DNA of 64,000 nucleotides from Terriglobales bacterium (GTDB lineage Bacteria; Acidobacteriota; Terriglobia; Bryobacterales; Bryobacteraceae): NCBI GenBank assembly GCA_027485675.1, contig JAIXQP010000025.1, positions 62,001 to 126,000 of the forward strand, read 5' to 3'. Shown piece by piece: positions 56,995 to 64,000 of this stretch (position 1 is its first letter; each line of letters starts with the position of its first letter). The notes under the pieces were generated by a model. It saw only the letters and a program-made list of their open reading frames with translations, ran no database searches and was not told where the DNA came from. The position numbers and the translations under genes were made by a program.

Positions 56995-58298
56995 CAGTGT
57001 GTCCTAAGGCGGAGTGGAAGAGAGTTCAGTCCGCGTTGATCACTCCGGTCCACCCACCAATCCGCTTCGCCGGCGAGTTCGATGGTCGGAAAGCGATCCA
57101 TCAGCATGGTGAACGCCACCTGCGCGGTCATTCGCGCCAACGCCTTGCCGATGCAGATGTGCGGTCCACCGCCGAACACATGGTGGAGGTTCGGTTCACG
57201 GGCCACATCGAAGACATCCGGGTTCCGGAACGCCGCCGGGTCACGGCTGATGGCGCCGACAAGGCCGATTGCGAGTGACCCGGCCGGGAACAGCGTGTCG
57301 CAGCATTGGAAGTCCGTCACGACGGCTCGCGGGATGATGCTGCTGCCGGGCTCATACCGCAACATCTCTTCAATCGCCGTCTTCATCAGGCCTCGATTAG
57401 CGCGCAGTTTGGCGAACTGATCCGGATTGCGCAGCAGGCACAACATGCCATTGCCCAATAGCGTCAGCGTAGTGCGGCTTCCTGAAATCAGCATGGCGAC
57501 GTTGTTCAGGTTCTCTTCTTCGTCCATGATGCCTTCCGAGAACGCATTGAGCGCCATGCTGATGAAACCCTCTCCCGGGTTCGCGCTGCAAGCCGCCAAG
57601 TGCTCCTTCACAAAGGCCTTGAATTCTTTCTGCGCCACCTGCGCTTCGTGCTTCTGTTCCGGCGTCATGATGATGTTGCCGATCCAACTGAGCGCCGCGA
57701 TCCACTTGGCCACCGGCTCGTCCATGGATTGCGGAATGTCAAACAGATTCAGCGAAATACGGTGAGGCAGCACGTTGGCGAACGTGGTCATGAAATCGAA
57801 TGGCTCATCCACCGGAAGGGCGTCCAGCAGTTTTTCGCACTCCGCCTCAATCATGGGGAAGTATTGCGCCATGTTTTGCGGCCGAAATGCCTTTTCAAAA
57901 ACACCGCGCATCCGTCGGTGATCCGGCGGGTTGGCATTGATCATTTGCGGCTGGAATTCGTGGAAGAGCGCATACGCAGCCGGATCCCGGCGGCGGTTTT
58001 CTTCGCTGTTCCAACTGTGGGTCCAAACGCGGATATCCCGTCCCAAATCGCGGGACCGCGCCATCCGGCCGAACTCCTCATAGCCGAGGACGAAATAGAT
58101 GCCCGTGGTGGAATCGAAATGAATAGGGGCCAGTTCACGAATCCGCTTCAATTGCGGATAGGGATCCCGGAGGTACTCGGGGTCCGTGAGCAACGTCCAG
58201 AAATCGACTCCGTAAGCGGGGGGCTGGAGGTTGGAAGTCCTGGCCGCGGCGCTGGGAATCTCCTGGGAAACATCGACTATTTCCTGATCATTTGGCAC
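56994..58298 (-). CDS. P450-like protein with altered I-helix (P450-4)
   Basis: 434 residues starting with GTG at 58298; first gene of the P450 run. Haem loop FGGGPHICIGKALAR and ExxR (EEMLRYEPG) are intact. The I-helix reads SGSRTT where P450-1 has AGHETT: the acid is replaced by Arg while the Thr is kept. The N-terminus is about 20 residues longer than in P450-3. A candidate promoter lies about 50-80 bases upstream. With P450-3 and P450-2 it makes a three-gene set of tandem paralogues; together with P450-1 the pathway has four. Function not predictable from sequence; self-hydroxylation, ring formation and coupling are all possible. Confidence 0.88.
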   Translation of the reverse strand: MPNDQEIVDVSQEIPSAAARTSNLQPPAYGVDFWTLLTDPEYLRDPYPQLKRIRELAPIHFDSTTGIYFVLGYEEFGRMARSRDLGRDIRVWTHSWNSEENRRRDPAAYALFHEFQPQMINANPPDHRRMRGVFEKAFRPQNMAQYFPMIEAECEKLLDALPVDEPFDFMTTFANVLPHRISLNLFDIPQSMDEPVAKWIAALSWIGNIIMTPEQKHEAQVAQKEFKAFVKEHLAACSANPGEGFISMALNAFSEGIMDEEENLNNVAMLISGSRTTLTLLGNGMLCLLRNPDQFAKLRANRGLMKTAIEEMLRYEPGSSIIPRAVVTDFQCCDTLFPAGSLAIGLVGAISRDPAAFRNPDVFDVAREPNLHHVFGGGPHICIGKALARMTAQVAFTMLMDRFPTIELAGEADWWVDRSDQRGLNSLPLRLRTH

Positions 58299-58346
58299 AG
58301 TTATTAAACTCCAGGGCGGCGCCGGGCCGCGAAAGACGTGCTTAAC

Positions 58347-58376
58347 ATTTTAGGGTGCGCCCGCACAGGTGTGCAA
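58347..58376 (-). promoter_or_regulatory. Candidate promoter for the three-P450 operon
   Basis: On the minus strand TTGCAC (58376-58371) is followed after 18 bases by TAAAAT (58352-58347), four and five matches to consensus. Transcription would start about 40 bases before the GTG of P450-4. The surrounding 128-base gap after the esterase stop is the only gap larger than 100 bases in the leftward run from FkbM to P450-2. Confidence 0.5.
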
Positions 58377-58426
58377 GCAAATGCGATCAGCTTGTTCGAC
58401 GATTTAGAGTAAATATGGAAACGTAG

Positions 58427-60010
58427 TTAACGGCCGTTCCAGTAGCTGCATATGTGCCGTTCCTCAAACTCCTTGGCGCTGCCCGGGCGCGGCAGGCGTG
58501 CGACCAGCATCTGCACGTCGCCGGATTTCGCCGTACGCCAAACCGGCAGACCCGCTCCGTTCGGCGTACCCCTTTGCGCGAAGCTGGTCCAGTAGCGGCG
58601 CATGGCCAGGGAGAGCGGCTTGCTCTCTGCCGGTAGAGCCGAGGGAGAGCCATCAAACGGCGGACCGAGGTTGGTGACATTGAACAGGTAGCGCAACTCG
58701 GCGCCATGTGTGGGGCCCATGGGCGCCGTGCCGCCGGCGTTGTCGTTAAACTCGTACGCGTAGACAGGCACGTGCGCGCCCACCCAACCCGCGATCAAAC
58801 GGTCCGGGCACGCAAAGTAGGCGTCACCGTAGGCGGCGGCCGCGCCTTCGGACGGGGTAGCGAACTTTGAGAGAGGATAGTGCCGCAGCACATCCGCCAC
58901 CGGGCGGTTGTTGGACTGCGCGTAGTGTTCCAACGTTTTCGGATAGTCGGCTGCGCTGAGGCCCGGCGGCACGAAGAGACGGCCTTCATCGGCGTTGTTG
59001 CCTAGGAGCAATGGCCCGCGGTGGAAATTGCCGCTGATGAAGGCGTCGCGCTGGGACATGGTGAGAATCTTGCCGTCAATGGTAGCCAATTCGTAAGCCA
59101 CTTCGTTCCCATACGGACTACCCTGCCTGGCCAGAATCTCGTACGCCGTTTTGCTACGCAGGCAGACTGCGGATTGGTCCGCACATCCCAGCGTTTGGGC
59201 GAACTCGCGGCCCTGCCTTTCTGACTCTGCCAGCGGCGGCGTATCCAGCAAGAACGCGCCACTTTCCACGATCGCTCTGCGGAACAGGCCCCGGGCGAGC
59301 GGCGAGACCACTTGACTGAGCACATTCATCCCTCCCGACGACTCACCGAATATCGTCACTTCATTCCGATCGCCGCCGAATGCCGCGATGTTGTTGCGCA
59401 CCCAGTGCATCGCCTGTTGTTGATCCGCCAAGCCATAGTTCCCCGAACTGCCGGACTCGATCCGTAACGCCGGGTGGGCCAGAAATCCCAGCGCGCCAAG
59501 ACGGTAATTCAGCGTCACCACGATGACGCCTCCGGCCGTCACCAATGGCGTCGGGTCGTAAAAGCTGCCCGCTCCATTTGTATTCGTGCCGCCGTGGATC
59601 CACACCATCACCTTCCGACCGGTCTGCATTGGGAACGGCGCGTAGACGTTCAGGTACAGGCAATCCTCGCTGGAGGGCGGCAAGGTCGTGTCGCCGGCGG
59701 GCTGTGGGCAGATAGGGCCGAACGCGGTGGCGCTCCGCGTCGTCTTCTGCCAGCCAGGATGAGGTTGCGGCAGGCGCCATCGGAGCGGTCCGACAGGCGG
59801 AAGCGCGTACGGAATGCCTAGAAACCGGACCACCTCGCCGGAGACGGCGCCCTGCACGGGGCCGTGGGTCGTCGGCACCACGGCGGGCGGACCGCTGTAG
59901 CAACTGGACTGAATGAGAGCGGTGGCAAAAACGAGCACAAACAACGTTGCGCTCAAGAACCGCTTCCGGACAACGCCGTCAAGCTGCCGCGGCAGTCGCC
60001 CGGGTTGCAT
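58427..60010 (-). CDS. Exported type B carboxylesterase (alpha/beta-hydrolase)
   Basis: 527 residues. A basic N-terminus and a hydrophobic helix (about 18-33, LSATLFVLVFATALI) followed by SSC at 37 suggest a signal peptide, possibly of a lipoprotein, though the box is not ideal. The catalytic triad is clear: Ser224 in GESSGG, Glu in NADEGRLF and His in THGAELRY, plus an oxyanion HGG (WIHGG). Other family marks are EDCLYLNVYAP and NYGLADQQQAMHWV. The gene overlaps the FkbM stop by 32 bases and reads toward the P450s. An exported esterase beside an assembly line with a possible Baeyer-Villiger oxygenase could cleave or activate the ester-containing product outside the cytoplasm; detoxification is another option. 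Enzyme class sure, substrate unknown. Confidence 0.9.
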   Translation of the reverse strand: MQPGRLPRQLDGVVRKRFLSATLFVLVFATALIQSSCYSGPPAVVPTTHGPVQGAVSGEVVRFLGIPYALPPVGPLRWRLPQPHPGWQKTTRSATAFGPICPQPAGDTTLPPSSEDCLYLNVYAPFPMQTGRKVMVWIHGGTNTNGAGSFYDPTPLVTAGGVIVVTLNYRLGALGFLAHPALRIESGSSGNYGLADQQQAMHWVRNNIAAFGGDRNEVTIFGESSGGMNVLSQVVSPLARGLFRRAIVESGAFLLDTPPLAESERQGREFAQTLGCADQSAVCLRSKTAYEILARQGSPYGNEVAYELATIDGKILTMSQRDAFISGNFHRGPLLLGNNADEGRLFVPPGLSAADYPKTLEHYAQSNNRPVADVLRHYPLSKFATPSEGAAAAYGDAYFACPDRLIAGWVGAHVPVYAYEFNDNAGGTAPMGPTHGAELRYLFNVTNLGPPFDGSPSALPAESKPLSLAMRRYWTSFAQRGTPNGAGLPVWRTAKSGDVQMLVARLPRPGSAKEFEERHICSYWNGR

Positions 60011-60806
60011 AGATGTGAAATACGGAGGCGCCGCCTTGTGACATCGGATGATCGCCGATCACAGTCTGGAATCCTCGTCCCTTCAAGTCAGCGGCGATCT
60101 GCTCCATTTCGGCACGCCCGATGTGGACCTCCACCAGCATCTGGCGGATCCTTTTCCAATCGTCATGCGCGATCCCGGACAGGACCTCTTTTTCGTTCCC
60201 TTCGGTATCGATTTTCAAAAGATCGATCTGCTCAATGCCAAGCGCGGCAATCTGATTCGACAGCGTGTCGACTCGCGCCTGCACCTTTTCCACGCGGAAC
60301 AATTCGTCAGCAAAACCCGCATCGGAGCGCAACTCGGTCACGCCTGTTTTATCCAGAATCCGTTCCATCTCCTCGCCAGGAGCCGAATCAAAGAGGAGCT
60401 TCTTGATCCCGCCGGCGAGTTCCTGGCCGGTCGACGTATTGCAGGTGGAGAGCGCCGTGATGGCTGGGTAGTAGTCAAACTCCACAGTTCCCGCCGAGGC
60501 CCCGAGGCCAAGGTTTAGAGCGTTGATCCTGGCAGCGAACGTATCGCGATTTCGCTCCAAAGCCGCGAAGGACGCCGGCATCGGCTCAAAGGCGTAGACG
60601 CTGGCCTCCGGACAACGGTCCATGAGGTAGAGCGAGAACAGTCCGATATTGGCGCCTACATCCACGTAGGTGCCGTTGGCCGGCAAATCGATGCCGTATG
60701 CTTTCAGATCTTCGCCGAAGATCTCATGCGCGGAAAAATCGACTTCGTATGAATTCACGCAGTGAATGGTACGGCCGTCAGGCAACAACGCACTCGATAA
60801 TTGCAT
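59979..60806 (-). CDS. FkbM-family SAM-dependent methyltransferase
   Basis: 275 residues. SAM-binding motif I is VDVGANIGLFSLY (about 48-60), followed by YAFEPMPASF and the FkbM signature LLKIDTEGNEKEVLSGI (about 200). The family O-methylates hydroxyl groups of natural products and sugars, so the likely role is methylation of a polyketide hydroxyl. In glutarimides of the sesbanimide kind an O-methyl group plus a P450 could form a methylene acetal, but that is speculation here. First gene of the leftward run toward the esterase and P450s; it diverges from the beta-branching ACP gene across 90 bases. The start ATG lacks a strong ribosome site. Confidence 0.9.
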   Translation of the reverse strand: MQLSSALLPDGRTIHCVNSYEVDFSAHEIFGEDLKAYGIDLPANGTYVDVGANIGLFSLYLMDRCPEASVYAFEPMPASFAALERNRDTFAARINALNLGLGASAGTVEFDYYPAITALSTCNTSTGQELAGGIKKLLFDSAPGEEMERILDKTGVTELRSDAGFADELFRVEKVQARVDTLSNQIAALGIEQIDLLKIDTEGNEKEVLSGIAHDDWKRIRQMLVEVHIGRAEMEQIAADLKGRGFQTVIGDHPMSQGGASVFHIYATRATAAAA

Positions 60807-60896
60807 GATAGGTGCAACAATTGTAGCACGCTACCTTCCGGAATTAGCACCCTTATGCGTTACCATTGAACGACATTCCCTCCCGGAGGCAGACCG

Positions 60897-61142
60897 TTGG
60901 ACACTACCTCAATTTTGGCCATCATTACGGAGAATATCCGCGCCGTTGTACCAGATCTGAGCGAGACCTCAATCACTGCCTCGGACACGATGAGCCAATT
61001 AGGGCTGGACTCGGTAGAGCGGCAGGAGGTGGTGATGCTGACGCTGGAAGCCATCGGCCTGGAGATTCCGCTGGTGCAACTGCGCGGCCCGCGGACGATC
61101 GGAGACCTGGCCGAGTTGCTGCATGCCAAGCGCGAAGGCTGA
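60897..61142 (+). CDS. Free ACP of the beta-branching set (acetyl-donor ACP, AcpK-like)
   Basis: 81 residues starting at a rare TTG codon; CGGAGGC six to seven bases upstream decides this start. Attachment site Ser39 in LGLDSVERQEV. Its stop lies inside the next gene, the decarboxylating KS, so they are coupled by a 20-base overlap. In beta-branching this ACP carries malonate, which the KS partner converts to acetyl, and then donates acetyl to the HMG synthase. The pairing with a Ser-type KS makes the assignment strong. It is distinct from the ACP at 4.7 kb. Confidence 0.92.
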   Translation: MDTTSILAIITENIRAVVPDLSETSITASDTMSQLGLDSVERQEVVMLTLEAIGLEIPLVQLRGPRTIGDLAELLHAKREG

Positions 61143-62304
61143 ATCGGCTCCCGTAATCAGCGGGATCGGCGTAGCGACGGCGTTCGGGTACGGTGTCAGC
61201 ACGTTCCGTCAGGCGCTTCGCCAGCCGGGTAATCGATTCGGCGTGATGCAGCGTCCGGGCCGCCACGCCTCGGATGCCACGTTCCCCGGCGCCGAACTGC
61301 CGGACCCGCCAGCCGGTATCCTTTCGGCGCGGATCGCCCGGACCACCGGACTGACGGGGCACGTCGCAGTTGCCGTCCTGCAAGAAGCCTGGCGGGATGC
61401 GAATCTCGACCGCGTCGCGCCCGAGAAGATCGGACTCGTCATCGGCGGTTCGAACACACAAGCCCGCGAGCATCTGCTGATACAGCAATCCTATGCAGCC
61501 AAGCTGCACTTCTTGTCCCCGCAATACGGGCACCGCTTCTTCGATAGCGATCTGTGCGGACTCTGCACGTCAGTGTTTCCCATTCGTGGATTTGCCTATA
61601 CGCTTGGCGGCGCCTCAGCCAGCGGACTGCTCGCCGTGCAGCACGCGGCGGACGCCGTGCGTTCGGGACGCGTCGAAGCCTGCATCGCATTAGGCGCGTT
61701 GCAGGACTTGTCGTATTTCGAATGCCAGGCGTTGCGTTCGCTGGGGGCGATGGGCAGTGTCTGCCGGCCGTTTGACCAGGGTCGCGACGGCTTCGTATTC
61801 GGGGAGTGCTCCTCGGCGCTTGTCCTTTCGCGCTCCGGTCCAGGCTATGGACGCGTCCTTGGCGCCGCGCACATCGCCGATGGAAACCGCGGACCCGAGC
61901 CATCGCTCCAGGGCGAAGTCCGTGCGATTCGGATGGCGTTAGCGGACGCAGGAATCGCAGCGGAGGAGATCGACTACGTTAACCCCCACGGCACTGGCTC
62001 ACCGCTCGGCGATGATACGGAAGTCGCAGCCCTGCGCGAAGCCGGACTGACGCATGCCCGGATCAACGCCACCAAATCGATCATCGGGCATGGACTCAGC
62101 GCGGCGGGCGCCGTCGAACTCGTAGCGGTGCTGCTGCAAATGACCGGCGGCTTTCTGCACCCGACACGAAACCTGGAGAACCCTATTGCCCCTGATCTGC
62201 ACTGGGCAAACGGAGAGTCGTTTCAAGCGCGAACAGCGTTGAAACTCTCCTTCGGCTTCGGCGGCATCAATACGGCGTTGGTCGCGGGCGCGCTAGAGGC
62301 GTAG
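61123..62304 (+). CDS. Decarboxylating ketosynthase of the beta-branching set (Cys to Ser), PksF-like
   Basis: 393 residues, single KS fold. The nucleophile position reads GGASASGLLAV, so Cys is replaced by Ser (Ser165), while both His motifs remain (NPHGTGSPLGD and KSIIGHGLSAAG). A KS without the Cys cannot condense but still decarboxylates malonyl-ACP to acetyl-ACP, which is the job of this protein in HMG-synthase cassettes (PksF in bacillaene). The start overlaps the ACP gene by 20 bases; the 3' end overlaps the convergent thioesterase by 12 bases. Together with the ACP it completes the branching set whose other members lie about 52 kb to the left. Confidence 0.92.
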   Translation: MPSAKAESAPVISGIGVATAFGYGVSTFRQALRQPGNRFGVMQRPGRHASDATFPGAELPDPPAGILSARIARTTGLTGHVAVAVLQEAWRDANLDRVAPEKIGLVIGGSNTQAREHLLIQQSYAAKLHFLSPQYGHRFFDSDLCGLCTSVFPIRGFAYTLGGASASGLLAVQHAADAVRSGRVEACIALGALQDLSYFECQALRSLGAMGSVCRPFDQGRDGFVFGECSSALVLSRSGPGYGRVLGAAHIADGNRGPEPSLQGEVRAIRMALADAGIAAEEIDYVNPHGTGSPLGDDTEVAALREAGLTHARINATKSIIGHGLSAAGAVELVAVLLQMTGGFLHPTRNLENPIAPDLHWANGESFQARTALKLSFGFGGINTALVAGALEA

Positions 62305-63081
62305 GTCCAACAAACGACGGCGGAGCGCGGCGATTAACTGCGGCCGTTGTTCCTGGCCGAAGAAATGGCCGCCGGGGAAGACCTCCATTTCGAAGGTGCT
62401 CCTTGTTTGCGCGCGCCAAGTCGCCAGATCGTCCAAGCTGACCATCGGATCATCCAAGCCGCCCATGGCAACGATCGGAACGTCGAGAGACGGTTCGTCA
62501 CGATAGCGGTAGCTCTCATTTACCTGGATATCAGCTCGAAGCGGCGGCAGATAGAGGTTCAAAAGCTCTTTGTCCTCCAGGACCATCTTGGGAATGCCCT
62601 GGTAGCGGCGCCCAATAGCGTCCAGGAATTCCTGATCCGACAGGTGATGCACTGGCGCCATTCGCAAAGGCAAGTGGGGCGCACCACGTGCGACAGTGAT
62701 AAAGAGGGCCGGCTGGAACGGAACAGCGCGGCGCCGCAACTCGCGTAGTAGTTCGAAGCCGATCAAGGATCCGACGCTGTAGCCGAAGAACACGATCGGC
62801 AAGTCGGTGAGGTAGGGTTCAATCTCCGTTGCCAATGCACTTGCAATGACGGCGACATCCGTCAGCGGCGTTTCCTTCCAACGCGACTCCCGCCCCGGAA
62901 GACGGGCAGCCCAAACGTCGATACTCTCCGGCAGCAACTTAGCCCACGGCGCGAACACGCCGGCGCCACCGCCTGCATAGGGAAGACAAACCAACCGCAC
63001 ACGGCTATTTCGACCCGCATGGTTGGCCGTCCAAAACCACGGATTATCGGCAGCGTTTTTTCTATAATGGGCCGGATACAA
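62293..63081 (-). CDS. Type II (editing) thioesterase
   Basis: 262 residues, alpha/beta-hydrolase of the free thioesterase family. Motifs: LVCLPYAGGGAGVFAPW near the N-terminus, Ser102 in GYSVGS, Asp near 210 in GGLDDPM and His239 in FPGGHFFG. It removes wrong or stalled acyl groups from carrier proteins of the PKS-NRPS. It converges on the decarboxylating KS with a 12-base overlap and diverges from the phosphopantetheinyl transferase with only 17 bases between the starts, so the two starts may be slightly misplaced or share a compact promoter. Family sure. Confidence 0.93.
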   Translation of the reverse strand: MYPAHYRKNAADNPWFWTANHAGRNSRVRLVCLPYAGGGAGVFAPWAKLLPESIDVWAARLPGRESRWKETPLTDVAVIASALATEIEPYLTDLPIVFFGYSVGSLIGFELLRELRRRAVPFQPALFITVARGAPHLPLRMAPVHHLSDQEFLDAIGRRYQGIPKMVLEDKELLNLYLPPLRADIQVNESYRYRDEPSLDVPIVAMGGLDDPMVSLDDLATWRAQTRSTFEMEVFPGGHFFGQEQRPQLIAALRRRLLDLRL

Positions 63082-63098
63082 GCTTCTAATTTCTCACA

Positions 63099-63800
63099 GT
63101 GATCCTTCTTCCACCGGACACCGTCCATCTCTACTGGCTTCGATGTCAGGCCGCGCCGCCGGACGAATGTCTGCGCTTGCTGTCCGAAGAAGAACGGGAA
63201 CGCTATCACCGTTTTCGGTTCGAGAAGGATCGCAACCTGTTCCTGTCGGCCCACGCGGCTAAGCGCCTATTGCTGGCGCGCTATACCGGCACTCCTCCTG
63301 AGCAGCTCCAGTTTGCCTGCAACGCCTATGGCAAGCCTCACTTGCCGGGGAACGACGCGCCTGTTTTCAACCTGTCGCATACGCGCGGGTTTGTCGTCGT
63401 CGCGATTGCCGGCCCATCGTTCGAACTCGGCGTTGATACGGAAGATAGTCAGCGCGGCGGAAACTGGCGGGATTTGATCACCCGCGTCTTCACACCGGGC
63501 GAGCAAGAGCAGATCCTGCATTGTCTGCAGGCGGACCCGCAAGCGAGGTTCTTCGAACTGTGGACGCTGAAAGAGGCTTACAGCAAAGCAAAAGGCTTGG
63601 GATTATCGCTGCCCTTGCAGAGCTTTTCGTTTCAACTCGACGGTGACCGCATAGAGTTGCAGACTAACGACGATGCGGCGGGATGGCAGTTCGAACTGCA
63701 TCCCAACGGCGTGTTCCGCATCGCGCTGGCCGCCCGGAATCAGAAGCGTACTCCCTGGAGGTCGAAACTGCGCGAAATGAGTCTACTGCTCGATCTGTAG
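63099..63800 (+). CDS. Sfp-type 4'-phosphopantetheinyl transferase
   Basis: 233 residues from a GTG at 63099. The family motifs are present: FNLSHTRGFVVVAI, metal-binding Asp113 and Glu115 in LGVDTEDSQR (usually GVDIE), and the WTLKEAYSKAKGLGLSLPL block (about 155-173) with Lys158 and Glu159. It attaches the phosphopantetheine arm to the carrier proteins of this pathway. The length is typical of Sfp enzymes. It is the last recognisable gene of the cluster and overlaps the next, leftward gene by 18 bases. No ribosome site is visible, so the exact start is uncertain. Confidence 0.93.
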   Translation: MILLPPDTVHLYWLRCQAAPPDECLRLLSEEERERYHRFRFEKDRNLFLSAHAAKRLLLARYTGTPPEQLQFACNAYGKPHLPGNDAPVFNLSHTRGFVVVAIAGPSFELGVDTEDSQRGGNWRDLITRVFTPGEQEQILHCLQADPQARFFELWTLKEAYSKAKGLGLSLPLQSFSFQLDGDRIELQTNDDAAGWQFELHPNGVFRIALAARNQKRTPWRSKLREMSLLLDL

Positions 63801-64000
63801 CCCGTAGCTGCTGATCTTGACCCGCTTCACCGAAGCGCCGGTCAAACGCTCGATGTTCGCCTTCGCCTGCTGCCGCGCCGCATTCAGCGCCGACTCATTC
63901 TCCTGGTTCACCGCTTCCAAGTATATGGTGAGGTTCGCACCCTGCATCACGGCGAGCACTTCCGCAGCCTGTAGTCCGCAAAAACTCCGTCCGAACCCTG
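63783..64000 (-). CDS. C-terminal end of an unrecognised protein, cut by right edge
   Basis: The minus strand is open from the window edge to a TAG at 63785-63783, giving 72 C-terminal residues, including GLQAAEVLAVMQGANLTIY and ending KRVKISSYGLQIEQ. Composition is protein-like, with a helical Ala/Gln/Asn-rich stretch. I do not recognise the family. It overlaps the transferase gene tail-to-tail by 18 bases. It may mark the right border of the cluster or be another cluster gene. Confidence 0.5.
   Translation of the reverse strand, partial: GFGRSFCGLQAAEVLAVMQGANLTIYLEAVNQENESALNAARQQAKANIERLTGASVKRVKISSYGLQIEQ

Overview
The window is almost entirely one secondary-metabolite gene cluster: a trans-acyltransferase polyketide synthase / non-ribosomal peptide synthetase (trans-AT PKS-NRPS) locus of about 61 kb (about 3.0 to 63.8 kb). 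The DNA is GC-rich with tight, often ATGA-coupled genes. I suspect a soil Gram-negative, perhaps Acidobacteriota, but nothing here proves the phylum.

Left edge (1-3.0 kb). A RepA_C-type plasmid replication initiator, cut by the window edge and read leftwards, is followed at 1125-1174 by the 3' part of a tRNA-Thr(CGT) gene without its 5' half. This looks like the right-hand attachment site of an integrated plasmid-like element lying to the left. From 1175 to 3014 I find only one doubtful small gene.

Starter and accessory operon (3.0-7.0 kb, +). A near-consensus promoter (3015-3043) precedes a DUF697 membrane protein, a 54-residue two-helix membrane protein, an SPFH/Band-7 protein, a free acyl carrier protein (ACP) and an asparagine-synthetase-like amidotransferase. 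A leftward operon (10.2-6.9 kb) then encodes P450-1, an HMG-CoA-synthase homologue and an enoyl-CoA hydratase (ECH1).

Main operon (10.4-54.6 kb, +). Two SyrD-type ABC exporters, a trans AT fused to a PfaD-like enoyl reductase, and two giant synthases of 6143 and 6735 residues. Domain order read by eye: M1 KS-DH-KR-ACP; M2 KS-B-ACP; M3 KS-KR-ACP; M4 KS-(dead ACP)-cMT-ACP; M5 KS-ECH-ACP; M6 KS-DH*, ending PKS1 and completed on PKS2 by FMO-ACP; M7 KS-DH-KR-ACP; M8 KS-DH-ACP; M9 KS-DH-ACP; M10 KS-KR-ACP; M11 KS0-ACP; then C-A-PCP-TE.

Tailoring end (54.5-63.8 kb). Three more paralogous P450s, an exported carboxylesterase and an FkbM methyltransferase run leftwards. A free ACP and a decarboxylating KS (active Cys to Ser) run rightwards. 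A type II thioesterase (-) and a Sfp-type phosphopantetheinyl transferase (+) close the cluster.

How it works together (inference). The free ACP plus amidotransferase, M1 (KS-DH-KR-ACP) and the M2 branching module (KS-B-ACP) form the set known to build a glutarimide ring in the cycloheximide / migrastatin / gladiofungin / sesbanimide families. Later modules add an alpha-methyl, an HMG-synthase-type beta-branch and a probable flavin-dependent oxygen insertion, and end with one amino acid, perhaps basic. The closest architecture I can recall is sesbanimide. The window therefore probably encodes an unassigned glutarimide polyketide-peptide with four P450s.
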